The translations under genes were made by a program, and so were the position numbers. Of a DNA stretch of 64,000 nt, positions 7,935 to 16,966 are shown in pieces. Positions within the stretch are counted from its first letter, which is position 1. The number at the start of each line of letters is the position of its first letter. A model generated the notes under the pieces. That model saw only the letters and a list, made by a program, of their open reading frames with translations. It was not told where the DNA came from and ran no database searches. Origin of the DNA: Sphingomonadaceae bacterium (lineage in GTDB: Bacteria > Pseudomonadota > Alphaproteobacteria > Sphingomonadales > Sphingomonadaceae); the NCBI GenBank assembly GCA_947472735.1, contig CANJBY010000001.1, forward strand, positions 62,001-126,000. The letters run 5' to 3'.

Positions 7935-10277
7935 ATGGCCACACGCGCGGGAAGCGCCGGAGCAACGCCGAACTGGCGCGTCGTGCTGAGGCGCAGCCTG
8001 CGGCGCAGCGCGGAGCTGCTCGGCTCCATGACCCTGTTCGCGGGGATGATCGCGTTCAGCCTGGCGATCGTATCCTACCACCAGACCGATGCCTCGGGTT
8101 CGACCGCGGCCGGCGGCGAGGTGCAGAACTGGATGGGCGCGCTGGGAGCATGGGTCGCCGATGCCGCTCTGACCTGGTTCGGGCTGGTCTCGGCGCTGTT
8201 CATCCCGATGCTCTACGTCTTCGCGCGCAAGCTGTGGCGACTGGTCGAGGAGGAGGACGGCGATCTGCCCGCTTCCGACCAGGCCTGGTGGCGCCCTGTT
8301 GCCGTGCTGCTTCTGGCAATGACGCTGCTCGCCACCGTGCTGACGCTCTCCTTCACGCATCCCGGCGGCGGGCTGCCCGCGTCGCTGGGCGGTCTGGCCG
8401 GATTGCTCGGCGCGAAAGCGATTGGCGCGGTCCTGGCACTGTTGCCCGAAGCAGCGCGCGGATGGACGACGCTGGGGCTGGCGCTCGCTTGCCTGGGCGG
8501 CGGAGCGTTTCTGGCCGGGCGAGTGTTCGCGATCGACTGGGGAGCCCTGCTCACCCTGCCGGGTGCATTGAAGCGCGCACCTTCCGTGTCGGCACCCTTG
8601 GCGATCCCGTTCGTCACCTCGCGGGAGAAGCCGCAGCGCCAGCCGCGGGCCCTGCCCGAGCAGCTGTCAGAACCCCGCCGCGCGCCCGAGATCTCGGACC
8701 CGAGCCATCCCGCCAAGCCTGCGCAGTTTTCCGGCAAGAGCCGCCAGGGCGACCTGTTCGACAAGTTCGAGCTCCCGGCGCTCGACCTGCTGGCCGACCC
8801 TCCGCCCTCGAACCACGCCAAGGTCGACAAGCTGGCGCTGGAGCGCAATGCGCGCCTGCTCGAGACCGTGCTCGACGATTTCAACGTAAAGGGCGAGATC
8901 ACCGCTGTCCGCACGGGTCCGGTAGTCACCATGTACGAACTCGAGCCGGCTCCAGGCATCAAGGCAAGCCGGGTGATCGGCCTGGCCGATGACATCGCCC
9001 GCAACATGAGCGCGATTTCCGCGCGCGTGTCTTCGATTCCGGGCCGCACCGTGATGGGCATCGAACTACCCAACGTCGATCGCCAGATGGTCAGCTTCAA
9101 GGAACTGGTCGCTTGCGAAAAGTTCGCCGGATCGCGCGCGCTGCTGCCGATCATCCTGGGCAAGGACATCGCCGGCGAACCCGTGGTGGCAGACCTCGCC
9201 GCCATGCCTCACCTGCTGGTGGCCGGCACCACCGGCTCGGGCAAGTCGGTCGGGCTCAACTGCATCCTGCTGTCGCTGCTCTACCGGTTGACCCCGGCCC
9301 AGTGCCGCCTGATCCTCGTCGATCCCAAAGTGCTCGAGCTCAAGAGCTACGATGATATTCCCCACCTGCTTTCGCCCGTCGTGACCGAGCCGGCGAAGGC
9401 GGTGCGCGCCTTGAAGTGGGCGGTCGAGGAAATGGAACGCCGCTACCGCATGATGAGCGAGATCAGCGTGCGCAATCTCTCCGGCTTCAACGAGAAAGTC
9501 CGCACCGCGATTGCCAAGGGCAAGCCGCTGGGGCGGCGCATCCAGATCGGGTTCGATCCCGACACCGGCGAGGAACTCTACGAGGAGCACCTGCTGGAAT
9601 ATCCGGTGCTGCCGCAAATCGTGGTGATCGTCGACGAACTGGCCGACTTGATGGTCACGGTAGGCAAGGAAGTCGAAGTGCTGATCCAGCGGCTGTCGCA
9701 GAAGAGCCGCGCGGCGGGCATTCACCTGATCATGGCGACGCAACGCCCCTCGGTCGACGTCATCACCGGCGTGATCAAGGCCAACCTGCCGACGCGCATC
9801 AGCTTTGCCGTGACCAGCCGTATCGACAGCCGCACCATCCTGGGCGAACAGGGCGCGGAGCAGCTGCTGGGCAAGGGCGACATGCTCTACAAGCCCAACA
9901 CCGACCCGATCCGCCGCGTGCACGGACCGTTCGTCTCCGACGAGGAAGTGGAGCGGATCGCCGATTTCTGGCGCGGCCAGGGCAAGCCGGACTACGTGGA
10001 TTCGGTTACCGAGGAACCCGAAGACTCGCCCTTCGGCTTCGACGATCTCGACGCCACTGCCTCGGATGCACCGGAAGAGCGCAAGTACCGACAGGTCTGC
10101 CAGATCGTGTTCGAAAGCCAGAAAGCCTCGGCCAGCTGGATCCAGCGACAAATGGGCGTGGGCTACAACACCGCCTCGAAGTGGATCGAGCGCATGGAAG
10201 CCGATGGCTTCGTCGGCCCGGCCAACCACGTCGGGCGGCGCGAGATCTACCGCGACAAGGATGGCAGTCCGTTGTGA
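7935..10277 (+). CDS. ftsK: DNA translocase FtsK
   Basis: This 780-residue septal DNA pump clears and aligns the chromosome terminus during division. The N-terminal part has about four membrane helices (roughly residues 35-55, 75-100, 118-140 and 160-200). A proline- and charge-rich linker (about 215-290) leads to the motor domain, with Walker A VAGTTGSGKSVGLN near residue 430 and Walker B VVIVDELADLM near 570. A winged-helix gamma domain at the C-terminus (about 715-780) binds KOPS-type sequences. The linker is short compared with E. coli FtsK, as is usual in alphaproteobacteria. Confidence 0.96.
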   Translation: MATRAGSAGATPNWRVVLRRSLRRSAELLGSMTLFAGMIAFSLAIVSYHQTDASGSTAAGGEVQNWMGALGAWVADAALTWFGLVSALFIPMLYVFARKLWRLVEEEDGDLPASDQAWWRPVAVLLLAMTLLATVLTLSFTHPGGGLPASLGGLAGLLGAKAIGAVLALLPEAARGWTTLGLALACLGGGAFLAGRVFAIDWGALLTLPGALKRAPSVSAPLAIPFVTSREKPQRQPRALPEQLSEPRRAPEISDPSHPAKPAQFSGKSRQGDLFDKFELPALDLLADPPPSNHAKVDKLALERNARLLETVLDDFNVKGEITAVRTGPVVTMYELEPAPGIKASRVIGLADDIARNMSAISARVSSIPGRTVMGIELPNVDRQMVSFKELVACEKFAGSRALLPIILGKDIAGEPVVADLAAMPHLLVAGTTGSGKSVGLNCILLSLLYRLTPAQCRLILVDPKVLELKSYDDIPHLLSPVVTEPAKAVRALKWAVEEMERRYRMMSEISVRNLSGFNEKVRTAIAKGKPLGRRIQIGFDPDTGEELYEEHLLEYPVLPQIVVIVDELADLMVTVGKEVEVLIQRLSQKSRAAGIHLIMATQRPSVDVITGVIKANLPTRISFAVTSRIDSRTILGEQGAEQLLGKGDMLYKPNTDPIRRVHGPFVSDEEVERIADFWRGQGKPDYVDSVTEEPEDSPFGFDDLDATASDAPEERKYRQVCQIVFESQKASASWIQRQMGVGYNTASKWIERMEADGFVGPANHVGRREIYRDKDGSPL

Positions 10278-10352
10278 TGGCCTGATCCGGTCCGGCTGGG
10301 GGTTGCCCAAATCCGGTTTCATATGTAACGGTTTTGCGCAAGGAGAGCTTTG

Positions 10353-11400
10353 ATGCGCATCGGTACCGTCCGTGAAATCAAGAATCATGAATACCGCGTC
10401 GGTCTGACGCCGGAGTCTGCACGCGAACTGGTCGCGCACGGGCATGAGGTTTGGGCGGAGACGGGCGCGGGCGATGGAAGCGGGGCGGGTGATACGGATT
10501 ACGTCGCGGCCGGGGCCAGGATCAGCACTGACGTCGCGGAGATTTTCGAAGCCTGCGAGATGATCGTCAAGGTCAAGGAGCCGCAAGCGGGCGAGCGGGC
10601 GATGCTGCGCCGCGGTCAGATACTCTACGCCTACCTCCACCTCGCACCCGATCCCGAGCAGACCGCGGACCTGATCAAGTCCGGGGTTACCGCAATCGCC
10701 TACGAAACGGTAACCGGACCGGGCAACTCCCTGCCGCTGCTCAAGCCGATGAGCCAGGTCGCTGGGCGGTGTCCCCGGCGTGCTACCCGGCAAGGTGCTG
10801 ATCATCGGCGGCGGAGTGGTCGGCTTTCATGCCGCGCAGATGGCCGTCGGCATGGGCGCCGACGTGACCATCCTCGACCGCGATCCCGAGGTGCTGGAGC
10901 GGCTCGACGGCCACTTTGAAGGCCGCGCCAAGACCCGCTTTTCCAACCGCTCGACCGTGCAGCAAATGATCTGCGATGCGGAATTGGTGATCGGTGCGGT
11001 GCTGGTCCCCGGCGCGGCGGCGCCCAAGCTGGTCAGCCGCGAGATGCTGAAATGCATGAAGCCGGGTTCGGTGCTGGTCGATGTCGCAATCGACCAGGGT
11101 GGCTGCTTCGAAACCAGCCATGCGACCACGCATGCCGATCCGACTTACATCGTCGACGGGATCGTTCACTACTGCGTGGCCAACATGCCCGGCGCGGTGG
11201 CTCGGACCAGCACATATGCGCTCAATAATGTGACACTGCCGCATGCCTTGCGGATTGCCGAGCTAGGCTGGCAGGCAGCGCTCAGAGCCACTCCCTATCT
11301 GGCCAACGGACTGAACGTCCATGCCGGCCAGGTCACTTATCAGGCCGTCGCCGAAGCGCTGGGCTATCCCTATGTGCCGGTCAGCGAGGTGCTGGCCTAG
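10353..11400 (+). pseudogene. ald: Alanine dehydrogenase, frame broken by an internal deletion
   Basis: Alanine dehydrogenase interconverts L-alanine and pyruvate with NAD. The first frame (ATG 10353, behind AGGAGAG at 10341-10347) reads MRIGTVREIKNHEYRVGLTP through LPLLKPMSQVAG. The second frame resumes with LGGVPGVLPGKVLIIGGGVV and runs to 11400. The family segment of about 22 residues between those motifs is missing and the frame changes by one. Adding 68 bases restores exactly 371 codons, the length of typical Ald. At the junction is GCTGGGCGG (10761-10769), which could encode both the A-G-R before and the L-G-G after the gap, so a deletion between direct repeats is likely. A full-length product cannot be made as written. 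A sequencing or assembly error is an alternative. Confidence 0.85.
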
Positions 11401-11801
11401 GATCCGAATGGCGCGAAGGGTGCCGCAACGTCTGCCGGCACGCGCATCAGCCGGCCGGAGGCACGGTCAATCATCGCCCATGTCGTCCGCGCCGAAACGA
11501 TGACTTTTCCGGCGGCATTGCGGAAATCGACCCGTCGATCGAACCGTGCACCGATTGGTCCATCAGGTATGAAAGTCTCGGCGATGACGGTCTCACCGGG
11601 GCCGATATTCCCGCGATAATCGATCTCGTGCCGGGTCACGACCCAGAAATAGGCGGCCTGATGTTCGGGCAAGGCGACCGCTGCCCAATGTGCGATCGCC
11701 ATCTGCTGGATCCAGTCGACCCACACGGCGTTGTTGACGTGGCCGAGTTCGTCAATGTGCTCCGCTCCGGCGGTGAAAGAGAGGGTAAAGCGGTCGCTCA
11801 C
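11397..11801 (-). CDS. Acyl-CoA thioesterase (4HBT hot-dog fold)
   Basis: This 134-residue single hot-dog-domain protein contains HIDELGHVNNAVWVDWIQQM, the 4HBT-type signature with the catalytic Asp/Asn region, and HEIDYRGNIGPGETV further on. Such enzymes hydrolyse acyl-CoA thioesters; the chain length preferred here cannot be read from sequence. Its start overlaps the stop of the upstream HAD gene by four bases (ATGA type), so the two form an operon. Its stop shares CTAG with the convergent ald stop. Confidence 0.85.
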   Translation of the reverse strand: MSDRFTLSFTAGAEHIDELGHVNNAVWVDWIQQMAIAHWAAVALPEHQAAYFWVVTRHEIDYRGNIGPGETVIAETFIPDGPIGARFDRRVDFRNAAGKVIVSARTTWAMIDRASGRLMRVPADVAAPFAPFGS

Positions 11802-12422
11802 GAATCGGTCTTCGGAAGCGCGACACCCAGTTCCGCAAGTTCGCGTTCGGCTTGTGCGGCATCATTGAACAGCCGCCCATGCATGCCCACCGCCTGCGCG
11901 CCCTGCACATTGTGCACCACGTCATCGAAGAACAAAGTTTCATCTGGCTTGAGGCCGTGCTGTTCCAATAGGCTGCGATAAATGCGCGCGTCGGGTTTCA
12001 ACACGCCCACCTCCGCAGAGCAGGTCACCCCTTCGAACATCTCCCAGAATTTATGCTCGGCGCGCAGATGAGTGACGATTCCGCGAACGTTGTCGGTTAG
12101 TGCGAACAGGCGAATGCCAGCCCTTGCGAGACGCTGCATCAGAATTGGTGTATCCTCGATAAGCGTCAGGCTGGCGTACAGCTCTGCTTCCAGACGGTCC
12201 GCATCCTCAGCGCTGAGACCGTGGTGAAGCTGGTACGCCAGCTTTGTTTCCGCAAGAGATCTCCCCTCGATTGAGCCCGCGCCAGATCTCGTTGTCCGCG
12301 AACAGCACGATCATACTATCAGGGTCGGCATGGCGATCTGCGAAGGTACATCGCACGATGTAAAGCGGATCCCAGCGAATCAGTACGCCCCCGATATCGA
12401 AAACCACATTCCTGACCGCCAT
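11798..12422 (-). pseudogene. HAD-family hydrolase with a frameshift
   Basis: The N-terminal frame (start at 12422) reads MAVRNVVFDIGGVLIRWDPL, containing the HAD nucleophile motif (DIGGV instead of DxDxT; the first Asp is present). It runs to LNRGEIS and then goes off-family to a stop at 12207. The rest of the enzyme is in another frame: LAETKLAYQLHHGLSAEDAD, FALTDNVRGIVTHLRA, VGVLKPDARIYRSLLEQHG and LFFDDVVHNVQGAQAVGMHG, ending at 11798. The break lies at about 12252-12264. One extra base, or a missing 3n+2 bases, would explain it. The family is HAD subclass IA (phosphoglycolate or haloacid dehalogenase-like). Sequencing error is possible. Confidence 0.8.
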
Positions 12423-12445
12423 CAGCGCTTCCTCTCACCGAAACG

Positions 12446-14497
12446 TTACACCACGCCAAGCTGCCACAGGATGAAGGCGAACTCCTCGGCTGTTTCCTTG
12501 AGGCTTTCGAACCGGCCCGACTTCCCCCCATGCCCCGCGCCCATGTTGGTCTTGAGGATCAGTTCATTGTCGTCGGTCTTGCGCTCGCGCAGCCGGGCGA
12601 CCCATTTTGCGGGCTCCCAGTAGGTCACGCGTGGATCGTTGAGGCCAGCGGTGACCATGATTGGCGGATAGGGGTGGGCCTTGACCTGATCATAGGGGCT
12701 GTACCCGTGGATCAGTTCGAAGGCGGCCTGATCCTCGATCGGGTTGCCCCATTCCGGCCATTCGCCCGGGGTCAGCGGCAGGCTGGCATCGAGCATGGTA
12801 TTGAGCACGTCGACAAAGGGCACGTGCGCCACCACCGCGCCCCACAGCGCCGGATCGGAATTGATCACCGCGCCCATCAGCTCGCCCCCGGCCGAGCCGC
12901 CGGAGATGCTGATCCGTCCGGCCTGCGTCAGGCCGCGCGCGATCAGCCCTTTTGCCACATCGACGAAATCGGTGAAGGTATTGGTGCGTCGCTCCAGCTT
13001 GCCGGCTTTGTACCAGGCCCGCCCCAGGTCATCCCCGCCGCGGATATGGGCGATGGCATAAGCAAAGCCGCGATCGACCAGGCTCAGCCGGGTGGTGGAG
13101 AAGCCGGGCTCGATCGCGATCCCATAGGCACCATAGCCATACAGATGCAGCGGACCGCCGGGTAACCGGTCCTTGCGCATCACCACCGAGACCGGGATCA
13201 GCGTGCCGTCGCGCGCCGGGAATTCCAGCCGCTCGGTCACATAGAGCGAGGCGTCGTAGCCCGAGGGGATTTCTTGCACCTTGAGGGTGGTTAGCGTTTG
13301 AGTGGCAACATCATAGTCCAGCACGCTCGCCGGGCTGACCATGCTTTCGTAGGACAGCCGCAGTTTGTCGACCGCCCACTCGGGATTCTCGCCCAGACCG
13401 GCGGAAAAGCTCGCCTCAGGAAAGGCAATCGGCTCGATCCGCGCGGGATCGTCGTAATATCGCACTTCGACCCGGTCGAGCCCGCGCACCCGGCCTTCGA
13501 CCACGTAGAAATCACGGAACAGTTCGAACCCGGTGAGGTAGAAGTCATCACTGCCTTCGATCAGCGTGGTCCAGCTCCCCGGATCGGCTAGCGGCGCGGT
13601 GGCGAGGCGGAAGTTTTCGTGTGCGTCGTTGGCATGGATATAGAGCAACCCGTCGCGCTCATCGACGTCGTACTCCACCCCCGGCTGGCGCGCCCTGACT
13701 AGCAGCGGCGGGGCTTGCGGATCAGCGGCAGGAACCAGCCGGACCTCGCTGGTCTCATGATCGGAAGTGCCGATGATCAGCCACTTTTCGTTGGCTGACA
13801 GCGAGGAGGCAACGCGGAAGCCTTCGTCGTCCTCGTGGTAAAGCTCAATATCACTTGAGGTTGGCTCACCGAGCCAGTGCAGACGGGCGTTGTCAGTGCG
13901 CCACTGTTCATTGGCGAGCGAGTAGACCAGGCCCTTGTCCCCTGCGACCCAGACCAGGCCGGAGAGCGTGCCGGGGATCTCGTCGGGCAGCATTTCCCCG
14001 GTCGCGATCACCTTGATTCTGGCCGTAAAGCGCTCGGAACCGTTGTCGTCGACCGACCAGGCGAGCAGCCTGCCGTCGTTGGAAACGGCAATCGCCCCCA
14101 GCCGGAAGTATTCCTTCCCCTCGGCGAGCGCGACCTCGTCGAGGATCAGCTCGTCCGGTCCGCCGGCGACGGGACTGCGCCACCACTTCTTGTATTCGGC
14201 GCCCTCCTCGAACTCGATCCAGTAGAGCCAGTCGCCGTCCTTCTGCGGAACCGACTTGTCCGCTTCCTTGATCCGGGCCCGCATCTCCTTGAACAGCGCG
14301 TCGATCCGGCCTTGCTGATCTGCCATGCGGCTCTTGAACCAGGCGTTCTCTGCTTCGAGGTGGGCGAGCACGTCCTTGTCCGTCACTTCCGGATAGCCGG
14401 GGTCGCGCAGCCAGGCGTAATCGTCGGTGATGGTGATGCCGTGATGGGTGACGGCGTGGGGCTTCCTGGGTGCGACAGGGGGTGTGGTAAGTGTCAT
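12446..14497 (-). CDS. ptrB: Oligopeptidase B (prolyl oligopeptidase family S9)
   Basis: This 683-residue serine peptidase cleaves short peptides, usually after basic residues. An N-terminal beta-propeller (about 75-400) precedes the alpha/beta hydrolase domain. The catalytic serine is in SISGGSAGGELMGAVINSDP, the aspartate is probably in TAGLNDPRVTYWEPAKW, and the histidine is in NMGAGHGGKSGRF. The start MTLTTPPVAPRKPHAVTHHG leads straight into the family motif HGITITDDYAWLRDPGYP. It is divergent from the aminopeptidase P gene and has no signal peptide, so it is cytoplasmic. Confidence 0.93.
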   Translation of the reverse strand: MTLTTPPVAPRKPHAVTHHGITITDDYAWLRDPGYPEVTDKDVLAHLEAENAWFKSRMADQQGRIDALFKEMRARIKEADKSVPQKDGDWLYWIEFEEGAEYKKWWRSPVAGGPDELILDEVALAEGKEYFRLGAIAVSNDGRLLAWSVDDNGSERFTARIKVIATGEMLPDEIPGTLSGLVWVAGDKGLVYSLANEQWRTDNARLHWLGEPTSSDIELYHEDDEGFRVASSLSANEKWLIIGTSDHETSEVRLVPAADPQAPPLLVRARQPGVEYDVDERDGLLYIHANDAHENFRLATAPLADPGSWTTLIEGSDDFYLTGFELFRDFYVVEGRVRGLDRVEVRYYDDPARIEPIAFPEASFSAGLGENPEWAVDKLRLSYESMVSPASVLDYDVATQTLTTLKVQEIPSGYDASLYVTERLEFPARDGTLIPVSVVMRKDRLPGGPLHLYGYGAYGIAIEPGFSTTRLSLVDRGFAYAIAHIRGGDDLGRAWYKAGKLERRTNTFTDFVDVAKGLIARGLTQAGRISISGGSAGGELMGAVINSDPALWGAVVAHVPFVDVLNTMLDASLPLTPGEWPEWGNPIEDQAAFELIHGYSPYDQVKAHPYPPIMVTAGLNDPRVTYWEPAKWVARLRERKTDDNELILKTNMGAGHGGKSGRFESLKETAEEFAFILWQLGVV

Positions 14498-14548
14498 GTC
14501 CCGCCTCTATGATTGCAGCTGTAACCGATCAAGGCGGATGACCGACCT

Positions 14549-16354
14549 ATGTTGATGAACACGCACGCAGCCCGGCTTGATGCCCTGCGCAAGGAATTGA
14601 AGACGCGCCGCCTTGATGGCTTCGTGATTCCCATCTCCGACGAACACATGAGCGAATATGTCGGCGGCTATGCCCAGCGCCTCGCCTGGCTCACCGGCTT
14701 CGGCGGTTCAGCCGGGACTGCGGTGGTCCTTGCCGAAAAAGCGGCGATCTTCGTCGATGGGCGCTACACCTTGCAGGTCCGCGACCAGGTTGACGGCCAA
14801 CTCTATGAATATTGCTCGGTGCCCGAGACCAGCGCCGCCAAATGGCTCGGCGACAATGCGCCGCAGGGCGGCCGCATCGGTTACGACGCGTGGCTGCATG
14901 GCAAGCCCTGGGTCAAGGCTGCCTCAGAAGCGCTGGCGGGTCGCTCGGGGACGCTCGTGGCGGTCGAGAGCAATCCCATCGACACGGTCTGGAGCGACCG
15001 GCCGGCTCCTTCCCTCGCCCCCGCGCTGGTCCATTCGCTTGAGCACGCCGGGCAGGCCAGCGAAGCCAAACGAGCTGCAGTCGCAGAGTGGCTGGCGGAC
15101 AAGAAACTCGATGCCGCAGTGGTCTCGGCGCTCGATTCGATTGCCTGGTTGCTCAACATCCGCGGGGAAGATGTAGACCGCACCCCAGTCGCGCTGTCCT
15201 TCGTCGTGGCTCATGCCGATGGCACCGCCGAGTTGTTCATTGCCGAAGAGAAGGTCACGCCCGAGCTGCGCGCGCACCTCGGCAATGCGGTGCGGATTTC
15301 CCCGCGCGAGGCTTTTGTTCCGGCGCTTGCGGCGCTGGCCGGCAAGGCGGTGGCAGTCGATCCGGACCGCGCGGTGCAGGCGATCTTTGCCGCACTGGAA
15401 GGTGCCGGGGCGAAAGTGGTGGAGACAATGGACCCGACCGTCCTGCCCAAGGCCTGCAAGAACCCGGTCGAGCAATCCGGCCAACGCGCCGCTCAGGCTC
15501 GGGACGGTGCTGCCATGGTGAGCTTCCTGCACTGGCTGTCGCGTGAAGCTCCGAAAGGCGGGGTGACCGAAATCTCCGCTGCCGAGCGGCTTCACCAGTG
15601 CCGCCGCGACACCGGTGACTTGCGCGACTTGTCGTTCGACACGATTTCCGGCTCCGGCCCGAACGGGGCGATCGTCCATTACCGGGTGAGCGAGGAAACC
15701 AACCGCCAGCTCGAACCGTCCAGCGTCTACCTCGTCGACTCCGGAGGCCAGTACCCGGACGGCACTACCGACATCACGCGCACCGTCTGGATCGGGCCGG
15801 GCGAGCCACCCGCGGAAGTGAAGGACCGCTTCACCCGCGTGCTGAAGGGCCATATCGCGCTGGCCCGGGTCAGCTTCCCCAAAGGCACGGTCGGCAGCCA
15901 GCTCGACACGCTGGCCCGGATGCACTTGTGGGCCGCCGGACTCGACTATGCGCATGGCACCGGCCACGGCGTCGGCAGTTTTCTGTCCGTCCACGAAGGA
16001 CCGCAGCGCATCGGCAAAGCGCGCGGCGGACAAGCCGGGACCGATCAGGAACTATTCCCCGGCATGTTCCTCTCCAACGAGCCCGGCTACTACAAGACCG
16101 GGGCCTACGGCATCCGGATCGAGAATCTGGTGCTGGTCGAACCGTGCGCGCCGGAGGGGGGCGAAGGCGAATTCCTCGGCTTCGAGACGCTGACGTTCTG
16201 CCCGATCGAGCGCGCGCTGGTGGACTGCGAGCTGCTCACCCGCGACGAGGTGGAATGGTGGAACGCTTACCACGCCCGCGTGCTCGAGGTCGTCGGACCG
16301 CAGCTCGACGGACCGGCCCTGGCGTGGCTTGAGGCCCAGTGCGCGGCCTTGTAG
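14549..16354 (+). CDS. Xaa-Pro aminopeptidase (M24 family, aminopeptidase P)
   Basis: This 601-residue cytoplasmic metallopeptidase removes N-terminal residues before proline. It has the long three-domain form: two creatinase-like N-terminal domains starting ARLDALRKELKTRRLDGFVI and a C-terminal pita-bread catalytic domain. Metal ligands are visible in YLVDSGGQYPDGTTDITRTV (two Asp), GTGHGVGSFLSVHEGP (His) and SNEPGYYKTGAYGIRIEN (two Glu). The start could be ATG 14549 or the ATG two codons on. It is divergent from ptrB, so two peptidases share one intergenic region of 51 bases. Confidence 0.93.
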   Translation: MLMNTHAARLDALRKELKTRRLDGFVIPISDEHMSEYVGGYAQRLAWLTGFGGSAGTAVVLAEKAAIFVDGRYTLQVRDQVDGQLYEYCSVPETSAAKWLGDNAPQGGRIGYDAWLHGKPWVKAASEALAGRSGTLVAVESNPIDTVWSDRPAPSLAPALVHSLEHAGQASEAKRAAVAEWLADKKLDAAVVSALDSIAWLLNIRGEDVDRTPVALSFVVAHADGTAELFIAEEKVTPELRAHLGNAVRISPREAFVPALAALAGKAVAVDPDRAVQAIFAALEGAGAKVVETMDPTVLPKACKNPVEQSGQRAAQARDGAAMVSFLHWLSREAPKGGVTEISAAERLHQCRRDTGDLRDLSFDTISGSGPNGAIVHYRVSEETNRQLEPSSVYLVDSGGQYPDGTTDITRTVWIGPGEPPAEVKDRFTRVLKGHIALARVSFPKGTVGSQLDTLARMHLWAAGLDYAHGTGHGVGSFLSVHEGPQRIGKARGGQAGTDQELFPGMFLSNEPGYYKTGAYGIRIENLVLVEPCAPEGGEGEFLGFETLTFCPIERALVDCELLTRDEVEWWNAYHARVLEVVGPQLDGPALAWLEAQCAAL

Positions 16355-16405
16355 GGCCGCACGTGTTCCTGTAATGTTCCACCACGAATCGCTATGGAGG
16401 AACTG

Positions 16406-16780
16406 ATGATCGGCTATGTGACCCTGGGCACGAACGACCGCGAACGCGGAGCGAAGTTCTACGATGCAATTTGCGGCGAGCTTGGCGTCGGGCGGATGGG
16501 TGAGAATGTGACGTTCATTTCCTGGGGAGTGCCGGGCGGTGCGGCAGGGATCGGTCTTACCACGCCGTTCGACGGCAAGCAGGCGACGGTCGGCAACGGC
16601 GTAATGGTGGCGCTTGAGGCAAGCGACGAAGCACAAGTGCGACGCCTGCATGAGATCGCATTGGCCAATGGCGGGACTTGCGAAGGCCCTCCGGGCGAAC
16701 GCTTCGAAGGATTTTACGCCGCGTATTTCCGCGATCCCGATGGCAACAAGCTTAACGCCTTCGTGATGGCTGCAGAATGA
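16406..16780 (+). CDS. VOC-fold (glyoxalase/bleomycin-resistance superfamily) protein
   Basis: This 124-residue single VOC unit starts MIGYVTLGTNDRERGAKFYD and ends AAYFRDPDGNKLNAFVMAAE. The ATG at 16406 is preferred over 16394 because GGAGG at 16396-16400 sits five bases before it. It is a relative of the three VOC proteins in the formaldehyde cluster at 60.3-61.6 kb, sharing the NGGTCEGPPGER and RDPDGNKL motifs. It lacks the usual metal-binding residues: Tyr4 where a His is common, and Asn117 where the C-terminal Glu would be. Function is unknown. Confidence 0.82.
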   Translation: MIGYVTLGTNDRERGAKFYDAICGELGVGRMGENVTFISWGVPGGAAGIGLTTPFDGKQATVGNGVMVALEASDEAQVRRLHEIALANGGTCEGPPGERFEGFYAAYFRDPDGNKLNAFVMAAE

Positions 16781-16815
16781 GCGGCTTGCGGCCGAATGAA
16801 CGAGCACCCGCGCGT

Positions 16816-16865
16816 GCGACAAATGGCGACAAAGAGCCTGTATTGCGGCATAACCGGGCGACAAA
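16816..16865 (+). promoter_or_regulatory. Triple GCGACAAA direct repeat, candidate OmpR-type binding site
   Basis: GCGACAAA occurs at 16816-16823, 16826-16833 and 16858-16865 in the same orientation. The first two are spaced by 10 bases and the third starts 32 bases after the second, so all lie close to one face of the helix. Tandem direct repeats at 10-11 base spacing are the usual site for OmpR/PhoB winged-helix regulators, and such a regulator is encoded just downstream (17566). The remainder of the 16781-16966 gap shows no gene. Confidence 0.5.
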
Positions 16866-16966
16866 CCCGCTGTAGAGAGAGATCTGGAAGCCGCGCGGCC
16901 AACTGCGGTTCCCCTTCCCTCCCCGCGCCGCGCGGTTTCTCCTGTTTCCATGCTGGAGAGCGAAAA

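Noticed and set aside
10741-10790. Programmed ribosomal frameshift in ald
   Set aside because: There is no slippery heptamer or following pseudoknot, and a frameshift alone would not restore the missing family segment of about 22 residues.
9066-10805. A 579-codon frame on the minus strand opposite ftsK and ald
   Set aside because: It is antisense to the ftsK motor domain and is rich in His, Arg and Asp in the manner of a GC-driven artefact.
16796-16966. An N-terminal extension of the EF-hand protein from an ATG at 16796
   Set aside because: It would bury the signal peptide and cross the direct repeats; the ATG at 16967 has a proper ribosome binding site and starts the signal peptide.
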